Assembly: GCA_016793095.1 (NCBI GenBank) | Contig: JAEUJQ010000060.1 | Location: forward strand, 1 to 64,000 | DNA length: 64,000 nt | Direction: 5' to 3' | Source: Myxococcaceae bacterium | Lineage (GTDB): Bacteria > Myxococcota > Myxococcia > Myxococcales > Myxococcaceae | Part shown: piece by piece, positions 29,798 to 38,897 of the stretch | How positions within the stretch are numbered: the stretch's first letter is position 1 | How the letters are laid out: each line of letters begins with the position of its first letter | Notes under the pieces: model-generated | Databases searched by the model: none | What the model was told of the DNA's origin: nothing | The model's input: only the letters and a program-made list of their open reading frames with translations | Made by a program: the position numbers and the translations under genes

Positions 29798-30816
29798 TGG
29801 CGGCGTTCGATCTCTCTGCGGCGCTGGCGAGCCCGCAGCGGTGGCTCGTCACCGGCGCGGCGGGCTTCATCGGCTCGCACCTCGTGGAGCAGCTCCTCGC
29901 GGCCGGGCAGCGCGTCGTCGGGCTCGACAACTTCGTCACCGGCAAGCGCGCCAACCTGGACGACGCGGTGGCGAAGGCGGGGCAGGGCGCCCGCGAGCGG
30001 TTCTCCTTCGTCGAGGGTGACATCACCTCGCTCGAGACCTGCCAGCGCGTGTGCGCGGGCGTGGACTTCGTGCTGCACCAGGCCGCGCTCGGCAGCGTGC
30101 CCCGCAGCATCAAAGACCCGCTCGCCTCGCATCGCGCGAACGTCGATGGCTTCGTCAACATGCTCGTCGCGTCGCGTGACGCGAAGGTGAAGCGCTTCGT
30201 CTATGCCTCCTCGTCGTCGGTCTACGGAGACGATCCCACGCTGCCCAAGCAGGAGGCGCGGACCGGCCGCGTGCTCTCGCCCTACGCCGCGACGAAGCAC
30301 GTGAACGAGGTCTACGCGCAGGTGTTCGAGCGGACCTACGCGTTGCAGACGGTGGGCCTGCGCTACTTCAACGTGTTCGGCCCCCGACAGGATCCCAACG
30401 GCCCCTACGCCGCGGTGATCCCCAGGTGGATGGCGCTGCTCTTCGCGGGCCAGCCGTGCGACCTCAACGGCGACGGCTCGACGAGCCGCGACTTCTGCTT
30501 CGTGCTGAACGCGGTGCAGGCCAACCTCCGCGCGGCGCTCGCGCCCGGCGAGGACGTGAGCGACTGCGTCTACAACGTCGCCGTGGGCGACAAGACGAGC
30601 CTCTCCGAGCTCTACCAGTTGATCCGCGAGCGGGTCGCGAAGACGGTGCCTGCGGTGAAGAGCCTCGAGCCGCGGCGGCAGCCGTTCAGGCCCGGCGACA
30701 TCAAGGACTCGCAGGCCGACATCTCGCGCGCGCGGCAGCACCTCGGCTACGCGCCCACCCACACCGTCGCGCAGGGGCTCGAGCTGACCGTCGTCCCACC
30801 AGGAGGAGTGCCATGA
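29797..30816 (+). CDS. tviC: NAD-dependent epimerase (TviC/WbpP type UDP-HexNAc 4-epimerase)
   Basis: An extended SDR enzyme of 339 aa. The NAD-binding motif is VTGAAGFIGSHL. The catalytic Ser is in ASSSSVYGD, and Tyr and Lys are in SPYAATKHVNEVY. Typical motifs also present are LRYFNVFGPRQDPNGPYAAV and the substrate region TSRDFCFV. It interconverts UDP-GlcNAc and UDP-GalNAc or the derived uronic acids. The N-terminal SAALASPQRWLVTGAAG lead is typical of the TviC/WbpP group. The start shares one base with the tviB stop, and the end overlaps a second epimerase gene. Confidence 0.91.
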
Positions 30817-31733
30817 AGATCATCGTCACCGGGGGCGCAGGCTTCATCGGCTCCAACGTGGTGGATGCGTTCGTCGCGCTCGGTCACGAGGTGCTGGTCC
30901 TCGACGACCTCTCGACCGGCCAGCGGGAGAACCTGAACCCGAAGGCCGAGCTCGTGCACGCCGACATCCGCAGCGAGCAGGCCGCGAAGGCGGTGGAGGC
31001 GTTCGCTCCCGAGGTGCTGAACCTCCACGCTGCGCAGATCGACGTTCGTCGCAGCGTCTCTGACCCGCGCTTCGACGCCGACGTGAACGTGGGAGGCCTG
31101 CTGAACGTGCTCGAGGCGGCGCGGCGCGCGGGCAGGCTGAAGCGCGCGATCTACGCGGCCTCTGGCGGCTCGATGTACGGCGACACCCAGCAGGTCCCCA
31201 CGCCCGAGACGCACCCGTGCGGCGCGGTCTCTCCCTACGGCGTGTCGAAGCACGCCTGTGAGCTGTACCTGCAGGCCTGGCGCGGCATCTACGGGCTCCA
31301 CGACGTCGCGCTGCGCTACGCGAACGTCTACGGACCGCGGCAGAACCCGCACGGCGAGGCCGGCGTGGTGGCGATCTTCACCGAGCGCCTCGTCCACGGA
31401 AAGCCGTGCACCATCAACGGCGACGGCGGGCAGACCCGCGACTTCGTGCACGTGGCCGACGTCACGCGGGCGAACGTGCTGGCGCTCACCACCAGCTTCG
31501 TCGGTGGGGTAAACATCGGCACCGGGATCGAGACCGACGTGAACACCGTCTACCGGCACCTCTCCGCCGCCGCCGGGGTGACGGCGCCCGCGCTCCATGC
31601 CCCGGCGAAGCTCGGGGAGCAGCGCCGCAGCGTGCTCGACAACCGCAAGGCGAAGGACGTGCTGGGGTGGGCCCCCTCGTTCGACATCGCCGGCGGCCTC
31701 GCCAACACCGTGGCGTGGTTCAAGGCCCGCTGA
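30813..31733 (+). CDS. NAD-dependent epimerase/dehydratase (UDP-glucose 4-epimerase-like)
   Basis: A 306-aa extended SDR with VTGGAGFIGSNVVDAF, the active-site Ser region ASGGSMYGD, Tyr and Lys in SPYGVSKHACELY, and RYANVYGPRQNPHGEAGVVA. The GalE-like pattern suggests sugar nucleotide 4-epimerisation. AGGAGG sits just upstream of the ATG at 30813, which overlaps the preceding stop by four bases. The identity with the previous epimerase is modest, so this is a second activity and not a duplicate. No glycosyltransferase lies next to the trio. Confidence 0.9.
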   Translation: MKIIVTGGAGFIGSNVVDAFVALGHEVLVLDDLSTGQRENLNPKAELVHADIRSEQAAKAVEAFAPEVLNLHAAQIDVRRSVSDPRFDADVNVGGLLNVLEAARRAGRLKRAIYAASGGSMYGDTQQVPTPETHPCGAVSPYGVSKHACELYLQAWRGIYGLHDVALRYANVYGPRQNPHGEAGVVAIFTERLVHGKPCTINGDGGQTRDFVHVADVTRANVLALTTSFVGGVNIGTGIETDVNTVYRHLSAAAGVTAPALHAPAKLGEQRRSVLDNRKAKDVLGWAPSFDIAGGLANTVAWFKAR

Positions 31734-31799
31734 CGGCGCCGCAAGAATTGCCGCCGCGGCCCTGAAGGGTCTGTCGGCTCGTCGTCGCAGCCGCAGTGG

Positions 31800-31828
31800 T
31801 TGCGCGCTGAACCCTCTGATTTTCTACT
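31800..31828 (+). promoter_or_regulatory. Possible promoter of the sulfur operon
   Basis: TTGCGC (31800-31805) and TCTACT (31823-31828) are 17 bases apart inside a short AT-richer island, about 60 bases before the sqr ATG. Both boxes are weak matches. Confidence 0.3.
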
Positions 31829-31886
31829 GCATCTCACCCTCCGCATGAGGCCGCGTACCTCCACCGCGGCCATTTCCGGAGGCGTC

Positions 31887-33146
31887 ATGAAACGCATCGC
31901 GATCCTGGGCGCGGGCACGGCCGGCACCCTGATGGCCAACAAGCTCGTCAAACGGCTGCCACCGGGCTGGCAGGTGACCGTCTTCGATGAGGACGATGTT
32001 CACGTCTACCAACCGGGGCTGCTCTTTCTGCCCTTCGGAGGCTACCGCGAGGACGAGATCGTGAAGTCCCGCCGGCCGCTCTTCGACCGCCGTGTGGAGC
32101 TGCGACTCCAGCCGGTCGAGCGCGTCGATGCAGCGTCGAACACGGTGCAGCTCGGCTCGGGCGAGAAGGTGCCGTACGACGTGCTGATCCTCGCGACCGG
32201 GAGCCGCATCGCCCCCGACCAGACGCCCGGGCTCACCGGCAAGGGCTGGAACGAGACGGCGTTCGAGTTCTACACGCTCGCCGGGGCGAAGGCCCTCCGC
32301 GGAGCCCTCGAGAAGTTCGAGGGCGGCAAGCTGGTCGTGAACGTCGCCGAGCTGCCCATCAAGTGCCCCGTCGCGCCGCTCGAGTTCCTCTTCCTCGCAG
32401 AGGCGTTCTTCACGGAGCGCGGGCTGCGCGACAAGGTCGAGATCGTCTACGCCACGCCGCTCGAGGGCGCGTTCACCAAGCCGGTCGCCTCGGCGACGCT
32501 GGGTGACATGCTCTCGCGCCGCGGCATCAAGGTCGTCCCAGACTTCAGCCTCGCCGAGGTCGACGGCGGTCGACGGGTGATCAAGTCGTATGACGGCCGG
32601 GAGGTGCCCTACGACCTGTTCGTCTCGATCCCGCTGCACGCGGGAGCCGAGATCATCGGCCGCTCCGGCCTCGGCGATGGCGGAGGCTGGGTGCCGACCG
32701 ACAAGCACACGCTGCAGACGAAGGCGCACACGAACGTCTTCGCGATCGGCGACTGCACTGATCTGCCCGCCTCCAAGGCCGGCGCGGTCGCGCACTTCCA
32801 GGGTGACGTGCTGATCGACAACGTCATGCGCTTCATCGAGGGGCGGGCGCTGCTGCCAGCCTTCGACGGCCACGCCAACTGCTTCATCGAGACGGGCCAC
32901 GGCAAGGCGATGCTGATCGACTTCAACTACCAGACCGAGCCCCTGCCAGGGCGCTTCCCCCTGCCCGGGGTGGGCCCGTTCACGCTGCTCGAGGAGAGCG
33001 CGATGAACCACTGGGGCAAGCTGGCCTTCAAGTGGACCTACTGGAACGTGCTCCTCGCAGGCGAGGAGCTGCCGCTGGATCACCACATGTCCATCGCTGG
33101 GAAGTGGCAGCGGCCGCCTTCCCCTGAACTGAGGAGCTCGCCATGA
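31887..33146 (+). CDS. sqr: Sulfide:quinone oxidoreductase-like flavoprotein
   Basis: Oxidises sulfide to sulfane sulfur and passes electrons to quinone at the membrane. The 419-aa protein has the N-terminal FAD motif ILGAGTAGTLMANKL, the mid motif LILATGSRIAPDQTPGL, and the FAD closing motif FAIGDCTDLPASKAGAVAHF, which is close to the type II/E enzymes. Candidate redox cysteines are Cys160 (LPIKCPVAPLEF) and Cys332 (HANCFIETG). A hydrophobic C-terminal part could dip into the membrane (HWGKLAFKWTYWNVLLAG). The start is the ATG at 31887 after TTCCGGAGGC. It overlaps the DUF1641-DsrC gene by four bases, which supports a sulfur role. Confidence 0.88.
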   Translation: MKRIAILGAGTAGTLMANKLVKRLPPGWQVTVFDEDDVHVYQPGLLFLPFGGYREDEIVKSRRPLFDRRVELRLQPVERVDAASNTVQLGSGEKVPYDVLILATGSRIAPDQTPGLTGKGWNETAFEFYTLAGAKALRGALEKFEGGKLVVNVAELPIKCPVAPLEFLFLAEAFFTERGLRDKVEIVYATPLEGAFTKPVASATLGDMLSRRGIKVVPDFSLAEVDGGRRVIKSYDGREVPYDLFVSIPLHAGAEIIGRSGLGDGGGWVPTDKHTLQTKAHTNVFAIGDCTDLPASKAGAVAHFQGDVLIDNVMRFIEGRALLPAFDGHANCFIETGHGKAMLIDFNYQTEPLPGRFPLPGVGPFTLLEESAMNHWGKLAFKWTYWNVLLAGEELPLDHHMSIAGKWQRPPSPELRSSP

Positions 33147-34189
33147 ACGCCGTCACCATCGACCCTCGAGCCGCGGACGCCCGCGCTCCCGCCGTGCCGG
33201 CGATGCACGACGTCGTGCACGACGCGCGCAGCGAGGTGCAGTTGCTGATCCTCGAGAAGCTCGACGCCATGTCGGCGCAGGTCGCCTTCCTCGCCGAGCG
33301 CCAGCGCAAGCAGCAGGAGTTGATCGAGGAGTTCACGCCCATCGTGAAGGAGATGATGAAGACCGCGACGGGCAAGCTCGACGCGCTCGAGAAGGAGGGC
33401 GTGCTCGCTTTCGGGAAGGAGCTGCTCGTCGTCGGCCAGCGCATCGCGAAGGCCTACACTGCGGACGACGTTCGGCAGCTCGGCGACTCGGTCGTGGCGA
33501 TCCTCGACACCGTGCGCGCGATGACTCAGCCGGAGATCCTCACGGCCGCGAACGAGGCCGCTCAGGTGCTGCAGCACGCGGACGAGACCCAGCCCATCGG
33601 CCTGGTCGGCATGGTGCGCGCGACGCGGAACGACGACGTTCAGCGCGGCATGGCGGTGATGATGGAGGTGCTGAAGAAGGTTGGCCAGGGCGTCGCTGCC
33701 GCCTCCCAGCGCCAGGCCGCGCAGGGAGACAAGCGGGCGAAGCTCCAACGGCTCCTGGGATCGAAGAAGAGGGCGCTGGGCATCGAGCGGCCCCAGTTGC
33801 CGGCGCGCGCCGTCCAGATGAAGCGCCCGGACGAGATGCCGGCGGCCCCGGCGTGCGCCGTGCCGAGCTCCGAAGCGCCGAAGGCAGCCGCCGTGTTCGA
33901 CGGGGTGGCGTTCACGGCCGATGGGGCGCTGGTCGATCAGTCGCAGTGGACTCGTGAGCTCGCGGCCACCATCGCCGCGACCCAGGCGGTGACGATGACG
34001 GACGCGCACTGGGCGTTGATCGAGTTCGCCCGGCGCGACTTCGAGCAGACGAAGGCGTCGCCCAACATCCGCCGCATGACGCAGGGCACCAACCTCACCA
34101 CGAAGGACATCTACGCGTTGTTCCCCAAAGCCCCGGCACGCACCGTGTCGAAGATCGCAGGTCTCCCCAAACCAGCAGGATGCCTATGA
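33143..34189 (+). CDS. DUF1641 protein fused to a DsrC/TusE-type sulfur carrier domain
   Basis: A 348-aa two-part protein. Residues 35-190 match DUF1641, which often accompanies SQR genes (LLILEKLDAMSAQVAFLAER, then QPIGLVGMVRATRNDDVQRG). After a basic and Ala-rich linker, residues 250-348 are a DsrC/TusE domain (VAFTADGALVDQSQWTRELA, ASPNIRRMTQGTNLTTKDIY). It ends SKIAGLPKPAGCL with the invariant penultimate Cys347. The second DsrC cysteine is Ser here (TVSKIAG), so it resembles TusE-type carriers that use a single Cys. The protein probably accepts sulfane sulfur made by SQR. It overlaps sqr and the DsrE-type gene at both ends. Confidence 0.82.
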   Translation: MNAVTIDPRAADARAPAVPAMHDVVHDARSEVQLLILEKLDAMSAQVAFLAERQRKQQELIEEFTPIVKEMMKTATGKLDALEKEGVLAFGKELLVVGQRIAKAYTADDVRQLGDSVVAILDTVRAMTQPEILTAANEAAQVLQHADETQPIGLVGMVRATRNDDVQRGMAVMMEVLKKVGQGVAAASQRQAAQGDKRAKLQRLLGSKKRALGIERPQLPARAVQMKRPDEMPAAPACAVPSSEAPKAAAVFDGVAFTADGALVDQSQWTRELAATIAATQAVTMTDAHWALIEFARRDFEQTKASPNIRRMTQGTNLTTKDIYALFPKAPARTVSKIAGLPKPAGCL

Positions 34190-34692
34190 ACGCCCTCTCT
34201 CAGCCGAACCCCGCACGCGACGTCATCGCCAGCACCCAGCGCAAGGTCGCGATCATCTGCTCACACGGCGGGCTCGACGAGGTCTACCCCTCGTTGATCC
34301 TCGCCAACGCCGCCCGGCAGTCCGGGATCGACGCGTTCGTGTTCTTCACCTTCTGGGGCCTCGACGCGATCACCGAGGGGAAGGTCGATCACCTGCACCT
34401 CAACCTCGTGGGGCAGCCGTCGTCTGGCATGCCGACGATGCTGGCGGGCCTGCCCGGCATGGAGAGCTTCGCGGCCACCATGATGAAGAAGCAGATGGCT
34501 GAGCTCGAGCTCCCGACCGTGCGGGAGATGATGCAGATCCTGGAAGAGGCAGGCGCCGAGCTGTACGCCTGCGAGCTCGCGATGAAGATGTTCAAGCGCG
34601 AGAAGAAGGACCTGCTGCCGTCCGTGAAGGACGTCATCACCGCCGGCGATTTCTACGATCTCGCCGAAGGCGCTCAGATCATCTTCACGTGA
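34186..34692 (+). CDS. DsrE/DsrF-like sulfur-transfer family protein
   Basis: A 168-aa DsrE-like protein: KVAIICSHGGLDEVYPSLIL, DAFVFFTFWGLDAITEG, and the conserved Cys129 in GAELYACELAMKMF, the position that carries persulfide in the family; Cys25 lies near the N-terminus. The C-terminal DVITAGDFYDLAEGAQIIFT is typical. I chose the ATG at 34186 (ATGA overlap with the preceding stop, AGCAGGA seven bases upstream) over 34180. With SQR and the DsrC-type domain it would complete a sulfide-to-carrier relay in the cytosol. Confidence 0.88.
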   Translation: MNALSQPNPARDVIASTQRKVAIICSHGGLDEVYPSLILANAARQSGIDAFVFFTFWGLDAITEGKVDHLHLNLVGQPSSGMPTMLAGLPGMESFAATMMKKQMAELELPTVREMMQILEEAGAELYACELAMKMFKREKKDLLPSVKDVITAGDFYDLAEGAQIIFT

Positions 34693-34735
34693 GCGCTGGT
34701 TGACCACCCTCGCTGTTCGGGGGAGAGAGCAGGGC

Positions 34736-35185
34736 ATGCGCGCGCTCGTCCTGCTCTCTTCGTTGATGGTCGCCTGCGGTCCCGCGACGGTGCAGCTCAC
34801 CTCGGCGACCTACTCGTTCGAAGGCCTGCGTGGACGGGAAGGCACGCCGTCGGCCGTGGTGACCGGCTCGACCCTCGAGGTCGATGTGGTGCTGCGCGAG
34901 GTCAAGCTCACCATCGGCGGCGCGACGCGGAAGTTCACGTTGTCACAGGCGTCCACCATCACCACGGGCTGTCCAACCAACTTCAGCTCGAGCCCCCAGG
35001 AGACGCGCTCGCTCGACGCGCCGAACCTGCAGTTGGGGGAGCTGCTGATCGACGCGCCGTTGCTCCGCTCCGACTGCCCGGCGGGCTCTCGGCAGATCGT
35101 GCTGCAGCAGGGCCCGGTAGGCGCCATGGGCGCGGCGCCCGACTGTTCGGCCGAAGTCCTCTGCCTCGCATACCGCCGACGCTGA
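34736..35185 (+). CDS. Hypothetical lipoprotein
   Basis: A 149-aa protein with the lipoprotein signal MRALVLLSSLMVAC. The mature part is beta-rich with four Cys (TTGCPTNF, RSDCPAGSRQIV, PDCSAEVLCLAY) that may form disulfides. GGGAGAGAGCAGG precedes the ATG at 34736. It follows the DsrE-type gene by 43 bases and may be read from the same transcript, but nothing in it suggests a sulfur role. Family not recognised. Confidence 0.65.
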   Translation: MRALVLLSSLMVACGPATVQLTSATYSFEGLRGREGTPSAVVTGSTLEVDVVLREVKLTIGGATRKFTLSQASTITTGCPTNFSSSPQETRSLDAPNLQLGELLIDAPLLRSDCPAGSRQIVLQQGPVGAMGAAPDCSAEVLCLAYRRR

Positions 35186-35432
35186 CGCTCGAACCCCGCG
35201 CCCGCGACGGGTGGCAGCGCCGGGATGCCGGAACTCGCCGTCGCTGCAGCACCCGGACGTGACGGCAGGTTCCGAGGTGCCCGCCGCGGGGAGCCGACGG
35301 TCTGCCGGGGGGCGAGGTGGGCAGCCGCGTCTTCCGCCTGTCCCTCGAAGGGAAGGAGCTCGAGGACCGCGGCATGATGGCCATGCGCGAGGTCGGAGCT
35401 CCGCGCCGCACGGCAGCGCTCGACCCCCGGCG

Positions 35433-37733
35433 TCAGGGGACGATGAAGGCCCAACAGAGACGGAGGATCTGCACGTCGCTCGCGCGCGGGACGACGAGCT
35501 GCTCGGTGAACCGCCGAGGGTCCACGTCCTTCGTCGCTGCGACCTGGGCTTCGAGCTGCCGTACCTCGACCTGAAGATCCTCGAGCTTCGCTTCGGCGCC
35601 GCCCTGCATGCGGTGCGAAGAGACCGCCCGACTCGCCGCTGACAAGGTGCTCCGCCGACCGCCGAAGAGGCCCAACACGCCGGCGCCGACGTCGAGCCAC
35701 TTCTGCGCCTTGCGTGAGGTGATCTCACGCTCCATCTGGGCGAGGTCAGCGCGCTTGCGCTCGAGCGTCCGCAGGAGGGTCTGCGAGGTCTTCGCCACCG
35801 CCTCCTTCGCGACCACGCGGGCGGTGAACGCCTCGAGGGACTCGGTCGGCCCCGAGATCAGCTTCGTGGTCGGATCGACGAGCAGCTTCGTCTCGAGCTT
35901 GGAGGGTAACCGCTCCTTGATCGCCCCCTGGAGCTTCACCAGCTTGAGGCTCTGGACCCACGAGGGCGTCGCCGCGAAGGTGACGCCGGGCGGTGGGGTC
36001 GCCTGAAACGGCACGCCGTTCACCGAGAAGGGCGCGTGCTCGAGCACCTCGCCCGGCGTCAGCGCCTGCTCAGTGGGGAACGCCAGCTCGTGAATCGTCT
36101 CCTCGCTCGCCGCCGTGCCGACGCGGTACCGGACGCCGAACTTGAGCAGCAGGAACAACTGCGCCACCCCGCGATCCACCTCGTAGATGGGCCCCAGCTC
36201 GGGCTCGAGGCCGACGAGCGGCGGCGTCAGCGAGGCGCCTGCTCCGCCCACTCCCGGAGCCGCAGTCGGTGCGCCCACCGCTCCCGTCGCCACCGCTCCC
36301 GCCACTGCCGCCGCCGCTGCTCCTCCGGCAGCTCCTGGTCCAACGGCCGTCGGCGCGGCACCTGCCGAGCCGCCGCCACCAGCGTCAACGCGAGCAGCCC
36401 CCACCTGGGCCTTCATCGGAGCCGTCACGGCCCGCAGCTCGTCTTCGCTGAACGGACCCCGGAGGATCGTGAGGGCGTCCCGCGTCTTGAGGATCGACGG
36501 CTTCGGGCGGTGCACGGAGTGCAGCAGGAATTGTCTGGGCTGGAGCTGCGCGATCTGGGTCTCGAGCTCGCTTGCCGTCACCCCCGTCGCGGTCGCGGCG
36601 GCCACGAGCGCGTCGCGAATGCGCGCCTTGTCCTGTTCGGTCTGCAGGCGCCCCACCAGCCAGGTGCCGATGTTCGCCAGCCCGCGGTAGTCGAGATCGA
36701 TCGGGTTCTGCGTCGCGAGCACCACCGACACCCCGAACGCGCGGGCCTGCTTGAGGAGCCCGATCAGCGGCGGCTTCGTCGGCGGATTGGCCGGGCTCGG
36801 AGGGAAGTAGCCGAAGATCTCGTCGATCAGCAGCACCGCGCGCAGCGCGTTCGAGCCTCCCTGGCGGCGCATCCACCCCTGCAGCCGCTCGAGGAGCAGC
36901 GCGACGACGGCGAGCCGCTCCTCGTCCGGAAGGTGCGCGACCGAGTAGATGGACAGCCGCGGGCGGCCATCGGGCGCGCGCAGCAGCACCTCGGGATCGA
37001 GCGGGTCACCCGTCCTCCACGCCTGGAACTTCGGTGAGGCGATGAGCCCGTTGAGCCGAATCATCAGCCCCTGGCGCTCCCGCTGCGGGAAGAAGTCCTC
37101 GAGCGGCAGCGCGCCCACCACCGCGAACGGGGGCTGGTTCACCTGTCGCACGAGATCGACGAGCGTCGGCGTCTGGCCCTGCTGCCACGCGGTGGTGAGC
37201 AGCTGCACGAGCAGGAGGTACTCACGCGAGGTGAGCGGATCGATCTCGACACCGAGGAGGCCGAGGAGGCTGCGCGCGACCCCGTCGGCGGCGCCGTTGA
37301 TGGCGTCGGTGTCGCCCTGGGCAGGAGGCGCGAGCGTGCCGAGCAGATCGAGCGGCAGGCCCACGGTCGAGCCCGGGGTGTACAGCCGCGCCTCGTAGCT
37401 CGCACGTACGGCAGCGTCCTGGTCCAGCGCCCGGCCGGACTGCGCGAGCGCGTTCGCGAGCTGGGCCGCTGCGGCGCCGGCATCAGTCGTCCACTGCGCG
37501 AGCGACGTCGTGTCCATGGCGTCGAAGCGCAACAGCAGGGTGCCGAGATCGCCCTTGCTGTCCACGGCGATGACGGGAATGCCCTGCGCGAGCAGCTCTT
37601 CGACGAGCACCGCGCAGAGGCCCGTCTTTCCCGAACCCGTCATGCCGAGCACGAAGCCGTGCGTGGTGAGCGCCTTTGGATCGAGCGTGAGCGGCGTGCC
37701 GTCGGTCGCGACGCCAAGGGACAGGGAGGTCAT
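35433..37733 (-). CDS. HerA/DUF87-like ATPase with C-terminal coiled coil
   Basis: A 766-aa ATP-binding protein of the HerA/FtsK-like class. Walker A is GMTGSGKTGLCA near residue 33, followed by IAVDSKGDLGTLLL. Walker B and the following Arg-rich part are VLLIDEIFGYFPP and SVVLATQNPIDLDYRGLANI. Residues about 460-520 are Ala/Gly/Pro-rich. The last 160 residues have a coiled coil (ERKRADLAQMEREITSRKAQ, AEAKLEDLQVEVRQLEAQVA) around a short hydrophobic patch. Proteins of this kind move DNA or proteins through ring pores; the substrate is unknown. The start is the ATG at 37733; a longer frame upstream overlaps the divergent gene and is low-complexity. Confidence 0.82.
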   Translation of the reverse strand: MTSLSLGVATDGTPLTLDPKALTTHGFVLGMTGSGKTGLCAVLVEELLAQGIPVIAVDSKGDLGTLLLRFDAMDTTSLAQWTTDAGAAAAQLANALAQSGRALDQDAAVRASYEARLYTPGSTVGLPLDLLGTLAPPAQGDTDAINGAADGVARSLLGLLGVEIDPLTSREYLLLVQLLTTAWQQGQTPTLVDLVRQVNQPPFAVVGALPLEDFFPQRERQGLMIRLNGLIASPKFQAWRTGDPLDPEVLLRAPDGRPRLSIYSVAHLPDEERLAVVALLLERLQGWMRRQGGSNALRAVLLIDEIFGYFPPSPANPPTKPPLIGLLKQARAFGVSVVLATQNPIDLDYRGLANIGTWLVGRLQTEQDKARIRDALVAAATATGVTASELETQIAQLQPRQFLLHSVHRPKPSILKTRDALTILRGPFSEDELRAVTAPMKAQVGAARVDAGGGGSAGAAPTAVGPGAAGGAAAAAVAGAVATGAVGAPTAAPGVGGAGASLTPPLVGLEPELGPIYEVDRGVAQLFLLLKFGVRYRVGTAASEETIHELAFPTEQALTPGEVLEHAPFSVNGVPFQATPPPGVTFAATPSWVQSLKLVKLQGAIKERLPSKLETKLLVDPTTKLISGPTESLEAFTARVVAKEAVAKTSQTLLRTLERKRADLAQMEREITSRKAQKWLDVGAGVLGLFGGRRSTLSAASRAVSSHRMQGGAEAKLEDLQVEVRQLEAQVAATKDVDPRRFTEQLVVPRASDVQILRLCWAFIVP

Positions 37734-37855
37734 GGGGCGGGATGTAGCGCAAGCCGATGGGCGCGGCAGGTGCGTTCGTCGTCGCTCGTCGGTCGACTCG
37801 GCCCACCATCGCGAATAGGTTCCCGCCTCAGCGGAACACCTCTTCAGGAGCGCAC

Positions 37856-38875
37856 ATGCGGAAGTTGATCTGGTTTTCGGCGGCGGTGATCCTCGGCGCG
37901 GTCGTCGGGTTTGCGTGCGGCACGCCGGCCGCGAAGTGTTCGGTCGCGTCATGTGCAGGCTGCTGCGCCAGCGATGGCACCTGCCAGGGCGGGAACACGA
38001 CCCAGGCGTGCGGCACCCAGGGGAACGCCTGCAACGCCTGCAGCGCGAACCAGACCTGTGTCGTGGGTGCCTGCATGACGGGTGGCTCGTCGGGAGGGGC
38101 AGGCGGGGGCTCCTCGGCAGGCGGCGCGGCTGGTGGCTCGGGTGGTGGAGCGGCTGGCGGCTCGACGGCCGGTGGCTCAGCGGGCGGCAGCACGGGCGGC
38201 GGCTCGGTGGGTGGAGGCTCCGCTGCCGGCGGGAGCGCGGCCGGCGGGACGGCTGGCGGAGCGATGCTGATGTTCGACGCCGGCATGCCACCCCAGGTGG
38301 CGATCAGCTTCGCGACGACGTGTGCGGCCGCCCAGCCCTGCGGCGGCGCGCTGCCGGGCCTGTGGCACTACCAGACCGTGTGCGTGGAAGACTCCATCTT
38401 CACGCGGCTCCAGAACCTGTGCGGCGGGGCCTCGCAGAGCTCGGTCAACGATCGGTCGGGCACTGCGCGCGGCGCGGTGTTCTTCACGGCGACCCAGATG
38501 GCGCGGCAGGTGAGCGGTCGGGTGGACTTCTCCATGTCCACCACCAACTCGACCTGCGTGAACGGCTTCATGGGCTTCGGAGGGTGCACCAATCTGCCGA
38601 CGCTGCTCGGCAACGCGGGCGTGCAGGGCACCTGTGCGCTCGAGCTCGCTGACGGCGGCGCCTCGACGAGCACCTGCACCTGCCGGTTGAGCTTCGCGTT
38701 CAACGATCAGGCGACCGACACCTACACGGCGTCGGGCAACGTCATCACCACCGCGGGCAATCGCACCTTCGAGTACTGCGTGCAGGGCGCCTCGATGACC
38801 TACGAAGAGACGACGCCGGCGAGCGTGACGAACATCGCGCGCGATCCCGGAGTGTCCACGCTGTCGAAGCAGTGA
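37856..38875 (+). CDS. Cys-rich lipoprotein with Gly/Ala/Ser linker
   Basis: A 339-aa lipoprotein. The signal is MRKLIWFSAAVILGAVVGFAC. Residues 28-78 hold twelve cysteines in short loops (CSVASCAGCCASDGTC, CNACSANQTCVVGAC). Residues 80-140 are a GG/A/S linker. The C-terminal 190 residues contain two repeated-looking Cys pairs (CGGALPGLWHYQTVC, STCTCRLSF) and look beta-rich. CAGGAG lies seven bases before the ATG. The plan is the same as that of the large lipoprotein at 23883-26561. Surface location is likely and the ligand unknown. Confidence 0.78.
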   Translation: MRKLIWFSAAVILGAVVGFACGTPAAKCSVASCAGCCASDGTCQGGNTTQACGTQGNACNACSANQTCVVGACMTGGSSGGAGGGSSAGGAAGGSGGGAAGGSTAGGSAGGSTGGGSVGGGSAAGGSAAGGTAGGAMLMFDAGMPPQVAISFATTCAAAQPCGGALPGLWHYQTVCVEDSIFTRLQNLCGGASQSSVNDRSGTARGAVFFTATQMARQVSGRVDFSMSTTNSTCVNGFMGFGGCTNLPTLLGNAGVQGTCALELADGGASTSTCTCRLSFAFNDQATDTYTASGNVITTAGNRTFEYCVQGASMTYEETTPASVTNIARDPGVSTLSKQ

Positions 38876-38897
38876 GCCCACTTCACCTGGAGTTCTC

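Noticed and set aside
35186-35432. Small gene between the lipoprotein and the ATPase
   Set aside because: All frames here are short shadows or extend into the ATPase gene antisense; no start with a ribosome site and no family features.
37734-38291. N-terminal extension of the HerA-like ATPase to 38291
   Set aside because: The extra 186 residues are Arg/Pro/Ser low-complexity and lie antisense to the divergent lipoprotein gene; a normal start exists at 37733.
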